From positions 310,001 through 374,000 of the forward strand of contig JAVLUZ010000527.1 in NCBI GenBank assembly GCA_036768485.1: 64,000 nt of DNA. The letters run 5' to 3'. A program made the position numbers and the translations under genes. The DNA is from Mermis nigrescens (lineage: Eukaryota; Nematoda; Enoplea; Mermithida; Mermithidae). Each line of letters opens with the position of its first letter. The stretch's first letter is position 1. Shown piece by piece: positions 12,201 through 27,200 of this stretch. The notes beneath the pieces are model-generated. The model saw only the letters and a list, made by a program, of their open reading frames with translations. It was not told where the DNA came from and did no database searches.

Positions 12201-15200
12201 TGATGCACCCATATTCCGCTCCCTCGATGTACATATTTATGTAGCGATACCTGAGCCAGAAGCCTGGCAAAATTCTGGCGCTGCCAGAATCACGAAATAA
12301 TTCAAAGTAAAAGGGAAAGCGACTGGACACACTTGGACACATTTTATCGCTGAAGCAAAAGCTGAAAGCGGCTGTTACGTCACAAAATTTTTTGAATTAA
12401 AAGATTCGGGAAACTATGAAAATTATGAACAAAAAACTATGATAAAAAACTTTAAAAAAAACAGAAGAAAACTATGCCATTGGACACAAATCCCTTTCAA
12501 GCAGCTTAATCGTCGAGCTATAATTTTTTTGCCTAAATAAACATACAGTAACCCCGGAAAAAATTACTGAAAAATCGCATTTTAACGAAAAGAACAATAA
12601 TATTTGTCAAGAAAACATTTCACGTATATCAGTCTGTTATCAATGCCGTCGTGTGCTGTGCTGAAACTGAAAATCCTATTACCTACTTACGAAGAACGAC
12701 TTATAAATCAATTACGAATTCAAGTGAACTAATTTAAAACGAGCGTAAAGATGAGTTTAAAAACGTATAAGGCATACATGATCTGGGGGGGTTTGGGAGA
12801 GGAAGTATTTACCTTCCCCAAGAATTATTTCACCCCCAGCATTCGCGATTATTTCAAAGTTCCCAAAAATTTACTTAAAATTCGTAGAAAACGTGCCTTT
12901 TAAGCGTTTTTAGCTATCTATTTGCTCAAAAGTGTCAAATTTTCCGCGCTTCGAGTTATATACGCATCTTTTGACTGTTCTTTATTCAACTCATCCGACT
13001 TTTTGAAAATTTGCTTCCGAAATTTTTCAGTTTTTATGCGCTAGAACATCGTTAGGAACGCTGAAAAACGATTTTTTGACGCGTATTCACTACACGTGGG
13101 CGTGGGGAGGGTGGGTGGGGTGGGGGTGGGGGTATGCACCCCCAGAATTCAATTTTTTGAATATTTTTTGCTTTTTTCGCAATTTTTGATGCCAATGGAT
13201 AGTGCTCGATTAGAAACGTTGAAAAACGGTGTTTTTTCGCCAAACCACCATTCTTAAGAGAATTTTTGACCTCTGAAAAACTGCACCCCCCTCCCAGAAT
13301 TTTGGTGCTGCCCACCTATGGTAACCACCATTTTTGAGCCCAAAAAGGAAGACACTTCAAAATTCCCCCAGAATTCATATGCTGTGCATGTCTGATAACA
13401 GGTACGATTTACATAGATTACCTGCAACGGAAATAACAATTCGTGGCTGCTCTAAGCAGTGCTTTTAATTTGATTGCAATGCCCTCATAGCGCCCTGTCG
13501 TTAGGCATAGCGTTGCGGAACTGGAAAACGATATGATTAAAAACAGAGGGATAATCTCATCACACCGTAAGAAATTTCGGATATAATAAAGGAATAAAAT
13601 GGAGAAATATAAGAGAAAATGAAAAATTCAATACGTGTAAAAAGTTTTTTATAGCAAGGAAAGGCTTAGTTACAATAAGTTACTGATAAATTGTTCACTG
13701 CTTTAGCAAGAACGAAACTTGCAGAGAAATGATTTATAAACAATTTAAGGTGGGTACTGAAGAGCTATTGAGAGTTGAGAACTATGTATAGATTAGCAAA
13801 CCATCAAATGTATATATCGTTCTCGATTTTTATAACAAACCTTTTCAAAAGGGTCAAAAAAGGGTAAGATAAGGTTTGAAGTGAATAAATTGAAAAAGCG
13901 TATCTTGTATTTTAGAACGATGTCTCTCCATCCTATTTCCTAACCAACTCAAGATATGGCGGGTGTGTCAGGCCCTAGCCTCGGAATGTGTGAAAAGCGA
14001 AATTATTGAAAACACGATCAAATTAGGTAATTTTTTATCGAATTATACAACGTAATATTTATTCATTTGATAATAAATTTAAGTTAAACTAAGCTAAAAT
14101 CAAGCTTTGTGCTACTGTTGTAGTCCTTTCAGGTAATGCATTGACTAACTTTCGAATGAACATTGAAAAAATTGGATACTTCTTGAGAATGTTATTACTT
14201 TATTATTTAAATTTTATTATTTTATTTTATCATATTTTATCACAAAAATAAGCATGTTTAATCCATTTTTTAGGCAAAATTTTTAAATGCTGAGGACAGG
14301 CTCCAGCATATACGTATAAATTTTAACAGTCTCTTTCATCGATGTATGTTAATGCACGCAAGGTATAATAAGCTTTTTTTACCATATAAATAGTAGTTCG
14401 CTGTTAAATAATTTTTAATTATGTCACTTTGGTCGCTTCGCGTCGAAAATCAGGACTCTACATATGTTCATTATGTAGTGGTCTACTAATGCCATATAAG
14501 GCTCAATCTAATACATATCTTTCCATCTTTCCTGTTATTAAAATCTTGACATTGCACGTTTCCTGCTCCAGGCAGATGACATTTGGTAAGGCATAAACAT
14601 TTTTTCGCCTTAATTCTGCATAGTTTATTGATTTTTGACGCCTAAGCTTAAATTTATTAATTATTCTTTTCTTATTTATCTTTTAATTCTATTTATTTTT
14701 ATGTATTGATTCATTGAAGAATCATATAATTGCGTACAATAGTGATTCTGAGATGCTATATGTACATATGCCTATACACAGGTAGGTATAAAATGAGTAC
14801 ATGTGTGTAACGGCTCAAAATTTCAGTCATTTTTAGGGGGAAGGTAAATGACCTCCAATTTTTGGCCAAAAACACCTATAAACGGACATAAAATTCTATT
14901 TTTTCCAAAAATCGGTGTAGGGGGGTCAAAAATTTGCTGGCTTTGGGAAGATGGGGGTAGGGACAGCCGACTTTGGGTGAGGGTATCCTCGTTACATATA
15001 TGATAATAAGTATGAAGCATGAATATACATTGGTAGGTATGACACATTTGTATTGTACAGAAGCAGGTCAGGGCCCGGCACATCTCTAGTACGAATACAT
15101 AGGTACATATAGGTAGTAAGTACGCCATAAAACCTACCCTAATTCACAACTAGCTTTGCAATTTTGCAGAAATATTCCGGATTTTTTCCCATTTACTGGC

Positions 15201-18200
15201 CTTAGTTTTGCTGAAAACATTTTCTCTTTTTCCCCTGGGTAGACCCGAAATTCTTTCGCCTGCGCTACTCATGCATGTGTACTTACCACAACTGGCCCTC
15301 TTCTTCGGAAACTGCTGACACTTGAGAGATCCAATTTTTGCAAGAATCAAAATCAGCATTTAGCAAAGACCGGTCAAACATAATAAGACCTTCGGTTAAC
15401 AAAACGTGATTTTGAAACCTCGAGCCATCATAATCAATCTTCGCCTTATGTAGAAGATCAGAACTTGAGGCAATTTCCCCTAAAGGTAAGCACTTGTATT
15501 TCACTCACAGTTACAGCAATTCGGTTGTATTATGTACAGTTCACGCCACGAGATTTGGACACGTATGAGTCCTCAAATAGGCCTCGATAATAATTCGTAT
15601 GCCTGTATTATAAACATGCATACAAAGGATGTCGTCGTGTTTTAACACTGCAGTATAAACATAAAACGACGTCCTGTGTCATTTATAACACACGTCATAT
15701 TAATTGATGGAAAACTAAATTTTAGTGCTCACATAAGCAAACTCGTGAAGCAGGCCTTACGTACATCGCGCATGTCACCAATTTTCCGCTGTTACAAAAG
15801 TATATTCGACCTCTGTTTGGTCACCACTTACTATGCAAAATATTCGTAATATTGAAAAGGTTCAAGAATACTTTACAAAACGTGTCTTAGGGTATCGTTA
15901 TCCAAACATAATGTCTTATTAGGATCGCTTCAGTATTAAATCTAGAATCTCTAGAAAATTGAAGTTTTTGTACGACTGAATTATGGCATACAAAATGTTT
16001 CATTCAGCAGCTGATGCTAATGTAAATGACTTCTTCACATTATCAGACAACAGCCTAGATCACTAGATCCACCAACACATTAAAATTAAAAGTCACTGCT
16101 CAACTTGAAGAAATATTTTTTCAGTCACAGAAAAATAAATGCTTGGAATATGCTAACTGAATCTGTGGTAAACACTTCCAGTAGTAATGTGTTTAGGCTA
16201 AAATTAGAAAACCTAAAAATAAAACATGGAGAATAAACCTTGGTCATAAGTAAGAGCACTCACTGCCTTTATGACCTTGCACAGCAATGTTTCTTCTTGG
16301 TACGAACTGTATTTGTATTAATGCTTTAATATCCTTTATTCTGTGTTTTATATTTTGCGCGACTGTACATTTTTTCTTTTAATATTTTTGATGACGTATA
16401 TACTTCCGCTGTAGCAATAAACTTTCAAATTTCAAATTTCAATTTCATGACTTTCAAGTGTTCGAATTTCTTGGTGAGAACTAAAAACATTAATATACAA
16501 TTTTCACTTAAGCGAACAAAAGAAAAAGATCAAACCAAAAACAATATTTCGCACAGTCATCCATTTTGTACGGAATATAGCAGAATATGTACGTTGTAGA
16601 GAAACGTTTTCTCAGTCACTTGCTTAAATACACCGTAAAACAAATCGTTGTAGGCGACAGAAAATTATAACTTATATAGGTACCTGTGTTTCTTAGTTTA
16701 AATGAAAATTAAGAAGTAGTTCATTGCAAGAAAATCCTGCAATTTTCTATTCTTTACTGGACTAGAGCTGCACGCGGGTACTCGAACGGGTACCCGAGTA
16801 CCCGGTTCCCGGGTATATCCGGGTACCCGAATCCCCTAATATAAAACGGGAAATTAGCACTGCAGTTATGCAATATGTGCTAAGAATTGAATTAGAAACC
16901 TAGAAACATATTGCTTCTAAAGTGCGACTGAATCACAATGTAAATGTGATTTGATATAATCAACCGTAAAATGTTAAATAAGCGAGTCTGTTAATATTTC
17001 CTATTATCACAAGATATCGCGCATACCGTCTAGGCATATTCCATGATTCAGCTCTTTAGTTACATTATTTTATTTGTGCCGAATTCTTGTTATTCTTCAT
17101 TGTAAACAAATTTAAACAAGAAATTATCTGTTAGCGACGCCTTTTTAAAATGCATTCACTTCTGTGACCATTATATAAATTTAAACTGCAACTTTAATTC
17201 ACATCGTGCGCGCAACTGTTTTAGTTAAACCTGGTTCAAAGCCTATCGATGTTCCAAATGCAGTCAGCCATAGGCGTAGCCAGGGGGCATTGGGGGTACC
17301 TGCCCCCCCGAAATTTTTCAGAAAATATTGTTGATTTTTTTGTTGCAATAATGTATGTCCAGAAAATTGAGTTCAAAAAGGCAAAAACGTCAGAATTTTC
17401 CGCGCCGAGTCATTATTATTTATTGCTATATAGATCCAACAAATTTAAAAGCTTGAATCAGCTTAAATAATCCAGCACTCCACATCACATTAGTAATTTA
17501 ATGCACTATTTGTTCGTTGAATGAAACTGCGCACGCTTGTTGAGCATGATAGTAAAAGTGCGAAAATGATTGTGAACCAGTTTGTCTATTCTCTGCTTTG
17601 TTTGTCTTTTGTGTACCAGTTTGTCTATTCTTTGTTTCGTTTATCTTTCTTTACAAGGACACATAATCCTATTTCTATTGGAAGGAATGGCCAAATTTTC
17701 TCATGTTTTTGCGCATTTCTTGTTCTATGAACTGCATTTTGTAAATTAGAAGGCCACAAACGGGCATGAAAACGGTAAGAACAAAATTTTCATGGATACA
17801 TCCTTCTATATCTTATTGGCAGCGACCCGTTGCTGCGCTATGTACCTAGCAGAGGTCGAAAAACGCATTTCAGATCAGTTTGTGCAATGTAGCAGTTCAT
17901 CAATTTTAAGTGTTCTTGGGCTTGCTTCCGAACCGAGATTTGGCCGATTTTGCGAAAATTTTAACGTTACTGTTTAACATTAAAATGTTTTTTTTACAAA
18001 ATTTTCCGGGACTCTGCCCCGGATCCCGCTCGCCACCTCAGACGTCCCGCAGCCATAAAATCTCGTTGTACATGTGCAACGAGGTTTTAGGGAGAACAAG
18101 CCAGGTAAAAGGGTTAGGAATTTCTAAAAATTTCCGGCGTTTCGCGCCGGCATTAATTTGTCTGCTTTATATGATTTAGGCGGTATAAATTGAGTTTAAT

Positions 18201-21200
18201 GTGCAAAAACGTCAAAATTTTGCGGCGCATAGCGCCGCCAGTCACTGTTCTTTCTTTTTGTAAAGCTCCAGCATTGCGTTTAAAAGCCTGAATCACTCAA
18301 AATATCTTCAGTCAAAGTTAGTGATTCGCAGTTTTCTTGTTAGAAGCTTGAATTGTCAAAACTGTTTTGTACAAATTTGATAATTTTCTGCTCTATCAGA
18401 TTATTAGTATTCACAGAGCTACAAACTGTTAAGGGTGGAAAAAATGACTAAATTTCTTGGCACTTTGCGCCACTTATGAATTCCGAACTGTTTGTCAATA
18501 GAAAGGCCGTAAATTCTACACGAAAACGTTTATGCCCCCGAAGCCAAAATTCTGACTACGTCTCTGCAGTCAGCTCCAGATAGACTTAGACTTGTTTTTG
18601 AATAAATTTTCATTTCCGGTTGATTTCATAATTGCTTTTCGTCAATGTGTTTTCCTGCTTCAAATGTTTTAATGACGCTATGAAGATACAAAACCTGCTT
18701 CACAATTTTTTGCTTTGAATTATGAAAATGACTTAAATTTCATTAAATGCGCACGAATTCTCCAGATTAAAGCCTTGATTCTATTTAATCTTGCATTAAT
18801 TTTTCAATAATTTTACTGCTTAAATATCACTTTCCCCTAGACCTCACTGTCAACCGTAAATAAACGATATTCACTGCATTCTCTTTTTATCTAAGGTCCT
18901 ACCGGGTATACCGGGTACCCGAATTACCCGGGTAATGAAATAGCCGGGTACCCGGGTAGTAAAATTTGCAAAGTGTGCAGCTCTAACTGGAACAGAGAAA
19001 TAAGGATTGCGTAGCACTTGATGACAAAAGAGTATTGACCCAAGCTCAAGAGACATATATACTTCTACTCTACACACTAAACTCAAGCCTATTAGAAATT
19101 TAGTTGAACAGTTCTAGAAATGAATAGAATTAGTGCAGCTAATAATAAAATAAAAAATTTTTAACACTTTTTGACACTTCAATAATCAATATTTTTACTC
19201 TCTTTTTAAATATGGTGTCTTGTGCGCCACAGTTCAATGAAATTTCATATTCTGATCATGGTTTCATTACTTTCAAGTGACGACAGATCGCTAAATTGCA
19301 AGCAGCTATGCAAAGAGACTCCGAATCAATGCTGATTGTTCCGATCATTGAATTTGCAACAGCGTTTGAGGAAGCCAGAAGCTTTTTAGATTCCAAAGTA
19401 GCTTGTTCGACGCAACCATGCGCTAAATATAGACTGGACAACGTTGCAAGGCAGACTGACTCAAAATTACGGCTGATTCTGGCACCTATCTCAATGTCGT
19501 CAACTTCCAAAGACTGGCCGTACAGAAATTCTAAAGACCTAAAAACCAATTCTGCCAATGGCGGATCCAGAATTTTCTAACGGGAGGGGGAGTTGCGGAG
19601 TCTATAATTTCCCTGATATTGACAAAAAAATTATTCGAAAAATTCGTCCATTACGCTTATAATAGCAGTTTTCTGCCGTCTTTTGATGGATAGAATCATT
19701 TCTGATGCGAAAATGGAAACTTGTGAAATTTTAAAAGTTTTATGCGAAAAACTTACAAAATTAAGGCAAAAATCGACACGAAGCGCCGGAGAGTACTCGA
19801 GAAATCATTGAAAGATCTGCGAAATCTTTGCTAAAAACAAAAATTACTCTTTTGACGTAAAAAATAAGGTTTTCAGAGCGCCAAGAAAGCCGATAAATAT
19901 CATAGCTGAGTACTACCTCAGCGCGAAGCACCGAAAAAAATTGAGAAAATCATGATAAAAATAGCTAAAGTCATCGAAAAAATACACATCTATTCTTCAT
20001 TGCGTGCGTCCATGTTTTTTTGACGAAGGGGGAAGGGGGACGTCACCTTTTCCGCCCTTGAAAGATACGATTAATTAAAAAAATTTAGAATTAAGTTGTG
20101 CTTTACGCAGGCACGTAGCTGACCGTCCTATCTGGGGGGACAAACACCAATTTTGGGGAGACTAAGCCCAAATAGGCCAAAAATAGCACAAAATAACGTA
20201 AGTCCTATTTTTCCGATTTTTCTGAATTTGGGGGTCCAAACCCCCCGAATTCACTCCAGAGATATTACGAGTATGTATACTTGTAAAAAAATCTTAGTAC
20301 ATAATGTGCATGTGAATTTCAGTGTACTATAATATGGTGCAGTAACGCGTTCTGTTAAGCAAAATTTCGTTTTTTTGACCTTGAAAAGCTTAGTTAAGTC
20401 AACTATAAGTTTCTGATGATAAAAAATACACAAAATTCTAATATGGCGTGAAGCGTAAGAATTTTGATATTTTTACCGTTTTCAAGTAGAATTTGCCGTT
20501 TTTATTGACAAATAATTCTGAAAATTCATCAGGCACAAAGTACTAAAAAATTTAGTCATTCAAACCGTCCTAAACACAATTTTAAAGCTTTGTGAAGACT
20601 AAAAAGACAAAAAACTGTCAGATTTAAAAAACACTTTGATATACTCGTATTAAACGTAAGTTCAAGTCTAGGCTTCTAACCGGCAAATAGCGCTAATTAC
20701 TATCATACTTTGAACCACTAGAACATTCTGGTTGATTCAAACCTGAAAACTCAATGCCTGGGGTTTTTAATAACAAATAATACAATCAGAAAGTTTTCGA
20801 CGATTCCACTTTGAACTAAATTTATACAGCTACGTACATACGATACGAGTATAAAGGCATATAGGACAGAACAATTAGCGCGAAGCGCCGGAAATTTTTT
20901 AGCAATAGTTGACATTTTTTATAGTTCTTGTCCTCCTAAAAATCTTTATACATTTACACATTTGTATGACCCCGAATAGCCTCAGTAAATCGGGAAAAAT
21001 CTTTGCCGAATACAAAAATTATGCTTACATACAACACATAGTTTCCCAAGGTCGAAAGTTCAGGGGGGGTGAAATCCCAAAATTTAGGGCCACTAAATTT
21101 AGAGTCTAGCCTTTTTTGTAGGTCAAATATGAAAAATGGCTAAAACGTCATGTAGCATGTTTGAATGTAAAAAAATTGCATTTCTTACTACTTTTTGTAC

Positions 21201-24200
21201 CATTCTGACTAGTTTCGTTGCTTTTGTAAGTAAAAATATAGGAATTCATCAAAAATTTAGACTTTTCAGATCATTTTAGGTTAATTCTAGGTATTTTATG
21301 CGTAAACAAAAGAGAAATGTATGAGTCGGCGCGAAGCGCCGAAAAAATTTTAGTATCTTCGCTGCTTTTATACCCAAAAATCATGCAGGAAATGTTTGAT
21401 AGCTCAAAATCGTCCGACAGTGATTCAAGTCTCGGACCCTGAGGTGAAGGTAATACCCCCCTCACCCCCCTATGGGAATGTATGATACAAGAAGCAAGAA
21501 CTTAATTTTTTCGAGCATGTCAGAACAAGATTCTGAAGCGCGCTTATTTGAGAGAATTTCATGAAAAAGGGCATAAGCAGAGTTGAAATTATATTACAAA
21601 CTTATGTAAAACCAGTTCTAAATGTTAATTAAAAAGCGAGTGGGAAAAATGAGCCATGTATATCATAAGAAAAGTTTCATTTCTTACTGAAAGCTTCGTC
21701 CAAACTCATAATCGAACAAAATTTTGCACAATTTAACCTTGAAGGACGCGTCCTAAAAATATAGATTTGACACCAAAACATTTATCAAAATTATATTCAG
21801 TACGAGAAAGGAAAAGTATAAAACAAAGTAACCAGAAAAGGAGAAAACAATCTTAGATAGTTAATTGGCTCATGCCTAAAATCTAAAATTAAGCAAACGA
21901 AGGAAAGCAAGTACTGGAAGGAAGCAAATACTTAACATAAAACAAGTTATAGCTTCAGATTCCCATGATTATTCTCTATTCTACGAAACCAGAACTAAAT
22001 GTTACATCTTGATCAGTGCGGTCATGCTTATAAGGTATAAAAGATAACGATTTTTGTGTACTTTTTGATCGAAAAATTCTTTTAATTTATCATTCTAATC
22101 AGGCACGTAGCTGGCCGTCCTATTTTGGGGGGACCAACACGAATTTGGGGGACTGAGACCAAAAAGGCCAAAAATAGCACAAAATAACGTTTAAAAAGTC
22201 GTATTTTTCCGATTTTTCTGAATGTTGGGGGGTCCAGACTCCCCATTCCCCCAGAGATACGTGCTTGATTCTAATATAAATAGAATTGAAGTAATTAAAA
22301 TTAAAACTAAATATAGTTCAAATTTTAAGATGAGCTCGACTAATGCGCAGCATGCCATTGATCTATGAATGAAAAGCCCCTGAAATCTTGCAGAAGCAGC
22401 GAAATCGCACTTTGTCAGAGATTTTACATTTCTCGTCGACAAAGCCAATTTCAAGTTATTTCTTGCAGAAGGCTCGAGGCCTTCCGCATAATAAGCGCCT
22501 TAATTCAGAAGCAATTGAAAATATGGCTTGAAGGGCCAAAAGTTTACAGCTTTACGCCACATATTCCCAGCATTATTCGCCTTTTTCCAAAGAATAATCG
22601 CTTAAGGAGGTAGAGCTACACGCATCCACCCAAATATGGCCTAACAGAATGTCACAAGGAAGGACGGTGTAAATTTATGGCCAAATTTCGGTCGCTTTTG
22701 GCTTTGAAAAAACGTAGATTTAAAGAACTTCATTACTTAAAAAATCTCAATCGCATCGTAGCCAAAAAGCCTCGAATCCTTGATTGAAAGAATGATCCAT
22801 TTTGCATTTAAAGGAAGTGAGACGAGGAGGGAATATCGACAGTATATTGTCGTTTCCATACGTGTTCTTGGGAAAGGGGAATTCAACCCCCAGAATGGCT
22901 ATTCACTGACCTCCCCAGCAAAAAGGCTGCGATCCCCAAAATTATCTAAATTCCAAAAAATCGTACAAAATGCACTTTTTTGAGCATTTTTAGCAAACTT
23001 GTTGCTCCAAATTTTTTGCTAACATTTAGTTGAATTTTCGCTATTAATTTTTCAACTATATATTGTTCAATCTACTTAAATTTTTTCCGAAGATCTTTTC
23101 AAAAAATTTTTTGATATTTTTTGTTCTAGAAGGAACTAGCAATGTCCGAAACGTCAACAAACAAAGTTTTTGACGAATAGATACCCATCGTTTTAACCCA
23201 AAAATGTACGTTTTAAGCATTTTCCAAAGCTGACCCCCAGAATTCCCACGCTTTACATGTACGATCGTATGCATATTAAACGAAAAGTTACATTTTCTAT
23301 AAACAGGCTCTTAAAATCATGAAAGATAAAGAAGTTAAACATTACGTTAGAAATATCCGAATTCACGGAATGAAACACGTGAACGAAGGAAGCGGGATCG
23401 ATTTCTCGTAATACCGAACAATACTCGACCTGAAATCGTTTCCAAATTCGAAATTTGCATAAATTTATACGATCTACGTAACGACTATGAGGAATACAAG
23501 AGCTCTCTCATTAAAAAGCAAAGATACGTCGAAAAGACTGCGGAGTCAACAATTATTTAAAAATCTGTAGACAATACTTGCAAACTCTAAAATCTTTTAT
23601 TATAAAATATATGTGCTGAAAAATTTTATTTAGAAACGAATATTAGTTTCACTTTAAATTTTATGCTACTTTGTAAATGACTGTACTAACGAGCATAAGT
23701 TAAATTTTGTGCACCTTTTTGCGCGTCAGCGCAATCAATATTTTTTGAACGATGAAACATTATAAACAATACGTGCTCGTTAAAACATTGAATAAATCTT
23801 ATTGTAATAAATGTATGTAAATAAGTTAATTACGTCTATACAAATTACTTTTTAGACCGTAATACATTGAAGATGCTAATTTACAAAAAACATTAAGTTC
23901 TGTTGTCAGGATAGCTATATTCGTAATAAGAACAAAACATAATCCAAATGATATCGACCGAATAAGATTCTCAAACATGATGGATTCTATCATTAAATTT
24001 ATTGCGCCATTGGAGAATAGTACACATGTAAAACTCCATGCTGTTCATTTAACTCGAAGAGACTCTCAAGGAACCTTACTAATACTACTAATATGTACGT
24101 AAACTAACATGATGGAAAATAGTATATTTAAAAGTACAATTGAGTTTACCATTGCGTGTTGAAGGCACGACACGTCTGTTGCTTCTAACGATTTTGTTAT

Positions 24201-27200
24201 GCATTCTTTTAAATGTGCAACGGCCTGCTCTTTGAAATTAAAAGGGCACTTAAATGGAAAATAAACATGGATATTCAAGAATAGCATTAGTATACATGTA
24301 TCAGGCGTATGAAGGGGAATCCCTAACCCAAAGTTGGTCGGCCCTTATCCCCCAAGAACAGGAAACTTTTGACCCCCTCCCAGATTTTTGAAAAAAACTT
24401 GCGTTTTTGACCGTTTTCACATGCCTTTTGGCCGTTTTTAGACAAAAATTTGAAGTCTCTTACCCCCTCTCCCCAAAGGCCGCTTACCCCCCACCCTAAA
24501 TTTCGAACCGTTACATGTATGAGCATTATGGCAAACATTTCAATAAAATGAATGTGGCTTACAATAAGATGGATGTGGCTTAACGCAGGGTTTGACAGAC
24601 CCTGTCCTCTTATGAAATGAATTCATTTCTCATGAAATAAAGGAGTCGTTTACTTTTTTTACTAATTATTATTCTATTGGTGAAAGAATCATACGAAGAC
24701 CTATATCGATGATTTCATTCCGGGAGACTAAAAATTTTCAATTGAACTATCCTGAGAACCACTTGGACGTTTGCAGGCAATAAATGATGACATCTTTAGC
24801 CATTCTTAAAGAGCTCTCTACACAATAGTCAGAGAAATTGAAAACATTAAATAAGTACCTATTTTTAATTTACTTTCAAAATAACACTAATTCGTTCAAA
24901 AATCTGCACGTAATTGTTAGTAGCTAATTTTTCAAATTCCTGCCCAAGCTTCACTCCATATGTAGATGCACAAGGTCAGAGTCAGCGTGGAATCCCAGAG
25001 ATCCAAAACAGTAAATTTAATGTTCACAATTCTTTTTTGCTATTCAAACGACGAAAACGTTCGAAATAGCATATAACATGCTTTTTCAGGGTATACCGCA
25101 TTTTTAAAGCATTTTAGTCCATTTCAGTTGCATTAAATCACTTTTGCACTAAAAAATATAATTAATCAATTTCGGCGCTTTTTTAGTAAAAGACACACAA
25201 AATTATTAATGCGGCGCGAAGCAACGAAAAAAGTTTGACAAAATTACTGCTACTGCCCTTAAAGATGAAGAAGAAAACATTCCGTCAGCTCAAAATCACC
25301 GGACAGCACCTGTCTGACTGAACCTACAGCGGGAAGCGGGGTTATTTCCCTCGCCTCCTATGTGCATGTACATATGCTTCACTCTTGAATTTTTTACCAT
25401 TCAATTTTTTGAGCTAAATTTTTAGTTACGCAAAAACACAAACCATGCAGAAAATAAATCGGCTCAGCGCAAAAAGACACATTTATCACACCCAATCATC
25501 TTAGGCGTTTTGGAGAAATACTGTTGGAGGGCAATAATAAATGTGATCACAAATGGGCAAGGAAGACTTAGAACCTTGAGAACCATAGAAAATCCCTGCA
25601 GCTTACGGTGGACCCTAGAATTCTCATGCAGGCGCGTATCTCTGGGGGACTGGGGGTTCGGACCCCCCAAAATTCAGGAAAATCGGGAAAACAGGACTTT
25701 TTAAACGTTAATTTGTGCTATTTTTGGCCTTTTCGGGCTTAGTCCCCCAAAAATTGGTGTTGGTCCCCCCAAAATAGGACGGCCAGCTACGTGCCTGTTC
25801 TCATGCTGTGTATGTCCCGTTCATTTGAATATGCAAGTTTGAATACTTGAAGCCAAAAGAGCGATTCAACTTTGCCAATAATAGAGGACCGTATCGCAAA
25901 GATTGTTCGCCGGGAGTCACACGATTAGCTGCCGAAGACCTATTCTTGTAACTGTCCAAAAACTTCCAGTCGAAGTATTCATGGAGCGCGTGTTCAGCTC
26001 CGTCGAAGTCACCAAATCGTAATGCGTTTAGATATTTTAGATAATGCTAAAATCCCAACAGACTAAAATCCCAACAGACTAAATCCCAACAGACTATTTT
26101 TACAACCGACAACACGATGACAGTAAATTTCAAATGATATAAAAGATTTCAAATTACAACAGTGTGTCACGACTCTGAATAGTGGAGTAAACGGCAAGTT
26201 CTCCATATTTAAAACAAATTTTTTTAATAGAAAACACATTGCGGCTGCAATCGTTCGAGCACAAGAAACGTTGAGACAAAGTTTTACAGAAGTTCTTTGA
26301 CTTTATTAAACGAAAGACGCATAATTTACACTAAACTTTTCGCATAGCATAGGAACCAATATTCAGCTTGTAAGAAAGCGGCTAAAAATGCATACTATGA
26401 ATGTTACAGTAACGTAATTTTATTGCATAATGAAAGTTCGTCTGCGTATATAAATAATATCAAGGATACAAGGGGATGGCCGCCGCCCTCCTTGACCAAG
26501 AAAAATTTAATAGAAATAAGATGATTCACTAAAAGATGGGAAAATTACATCTTCTCTGTTAGAAAATCTTGTAAATTTCACCATATATTAATTATGAGTA
26601 CTTTCTATAATTTTACCCTGAGTGCGACCAGAAAACATTTTCACAGCCTATCGAGAGTGAAGAGACAGTTTTCAAAAAATTCAGATTTTATGATCATAAT
26701 GGAAGCATGTTGAAAAACGTCGAAAAACACAGTGGTTTTCACCAGCTTGTTTTCGAGATATAAAACTGTGATTCGCACAAGAGGAAGGCAGACCCAGGAT
26801 AGATTGATTTATATCTTGGTAACTTCGCTAGGATACATAGTAGAGATGTGCCAGGCCTCAGCCCCGGCCCCGACGCCGGGGCCGGGGCCTGAAAAAATAA
26901 TTAAAATATATACAATCACTGCGAAAAAAGACGTTTTATTAGTCAGAAAGCATAAAAATCATTATTCGTTTCCAAGCATTAGCAATTTCCTTTAATAATA
27001 AAAGTCGACGCATTTTAAATTAGCACTCAATGTGTTATTTTTAAGGTAATGCATACTCGTATATAAGAAATCCAGTGACTAATAAGTATGTATGTCAGAC
27101 AGATCGAATTCGAATCGAGGTAATAAATTAGGAACACATTGTGACAAACAAAAAGTATTCGAATTTTGTTGAAAACTTCTTGCTGATAATTTTTTTGAAA

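Noticed and set aside
19296..19580. Plus-strand 94-codon open frame
   Set aside because: Antisense of ANAPC5 exon 11.
23281..23560. Plus-strand coding-like segment
   Set aside because: Broken by stops; the minus strand contains a better spliced candidate (ANAPC5 exon 9).
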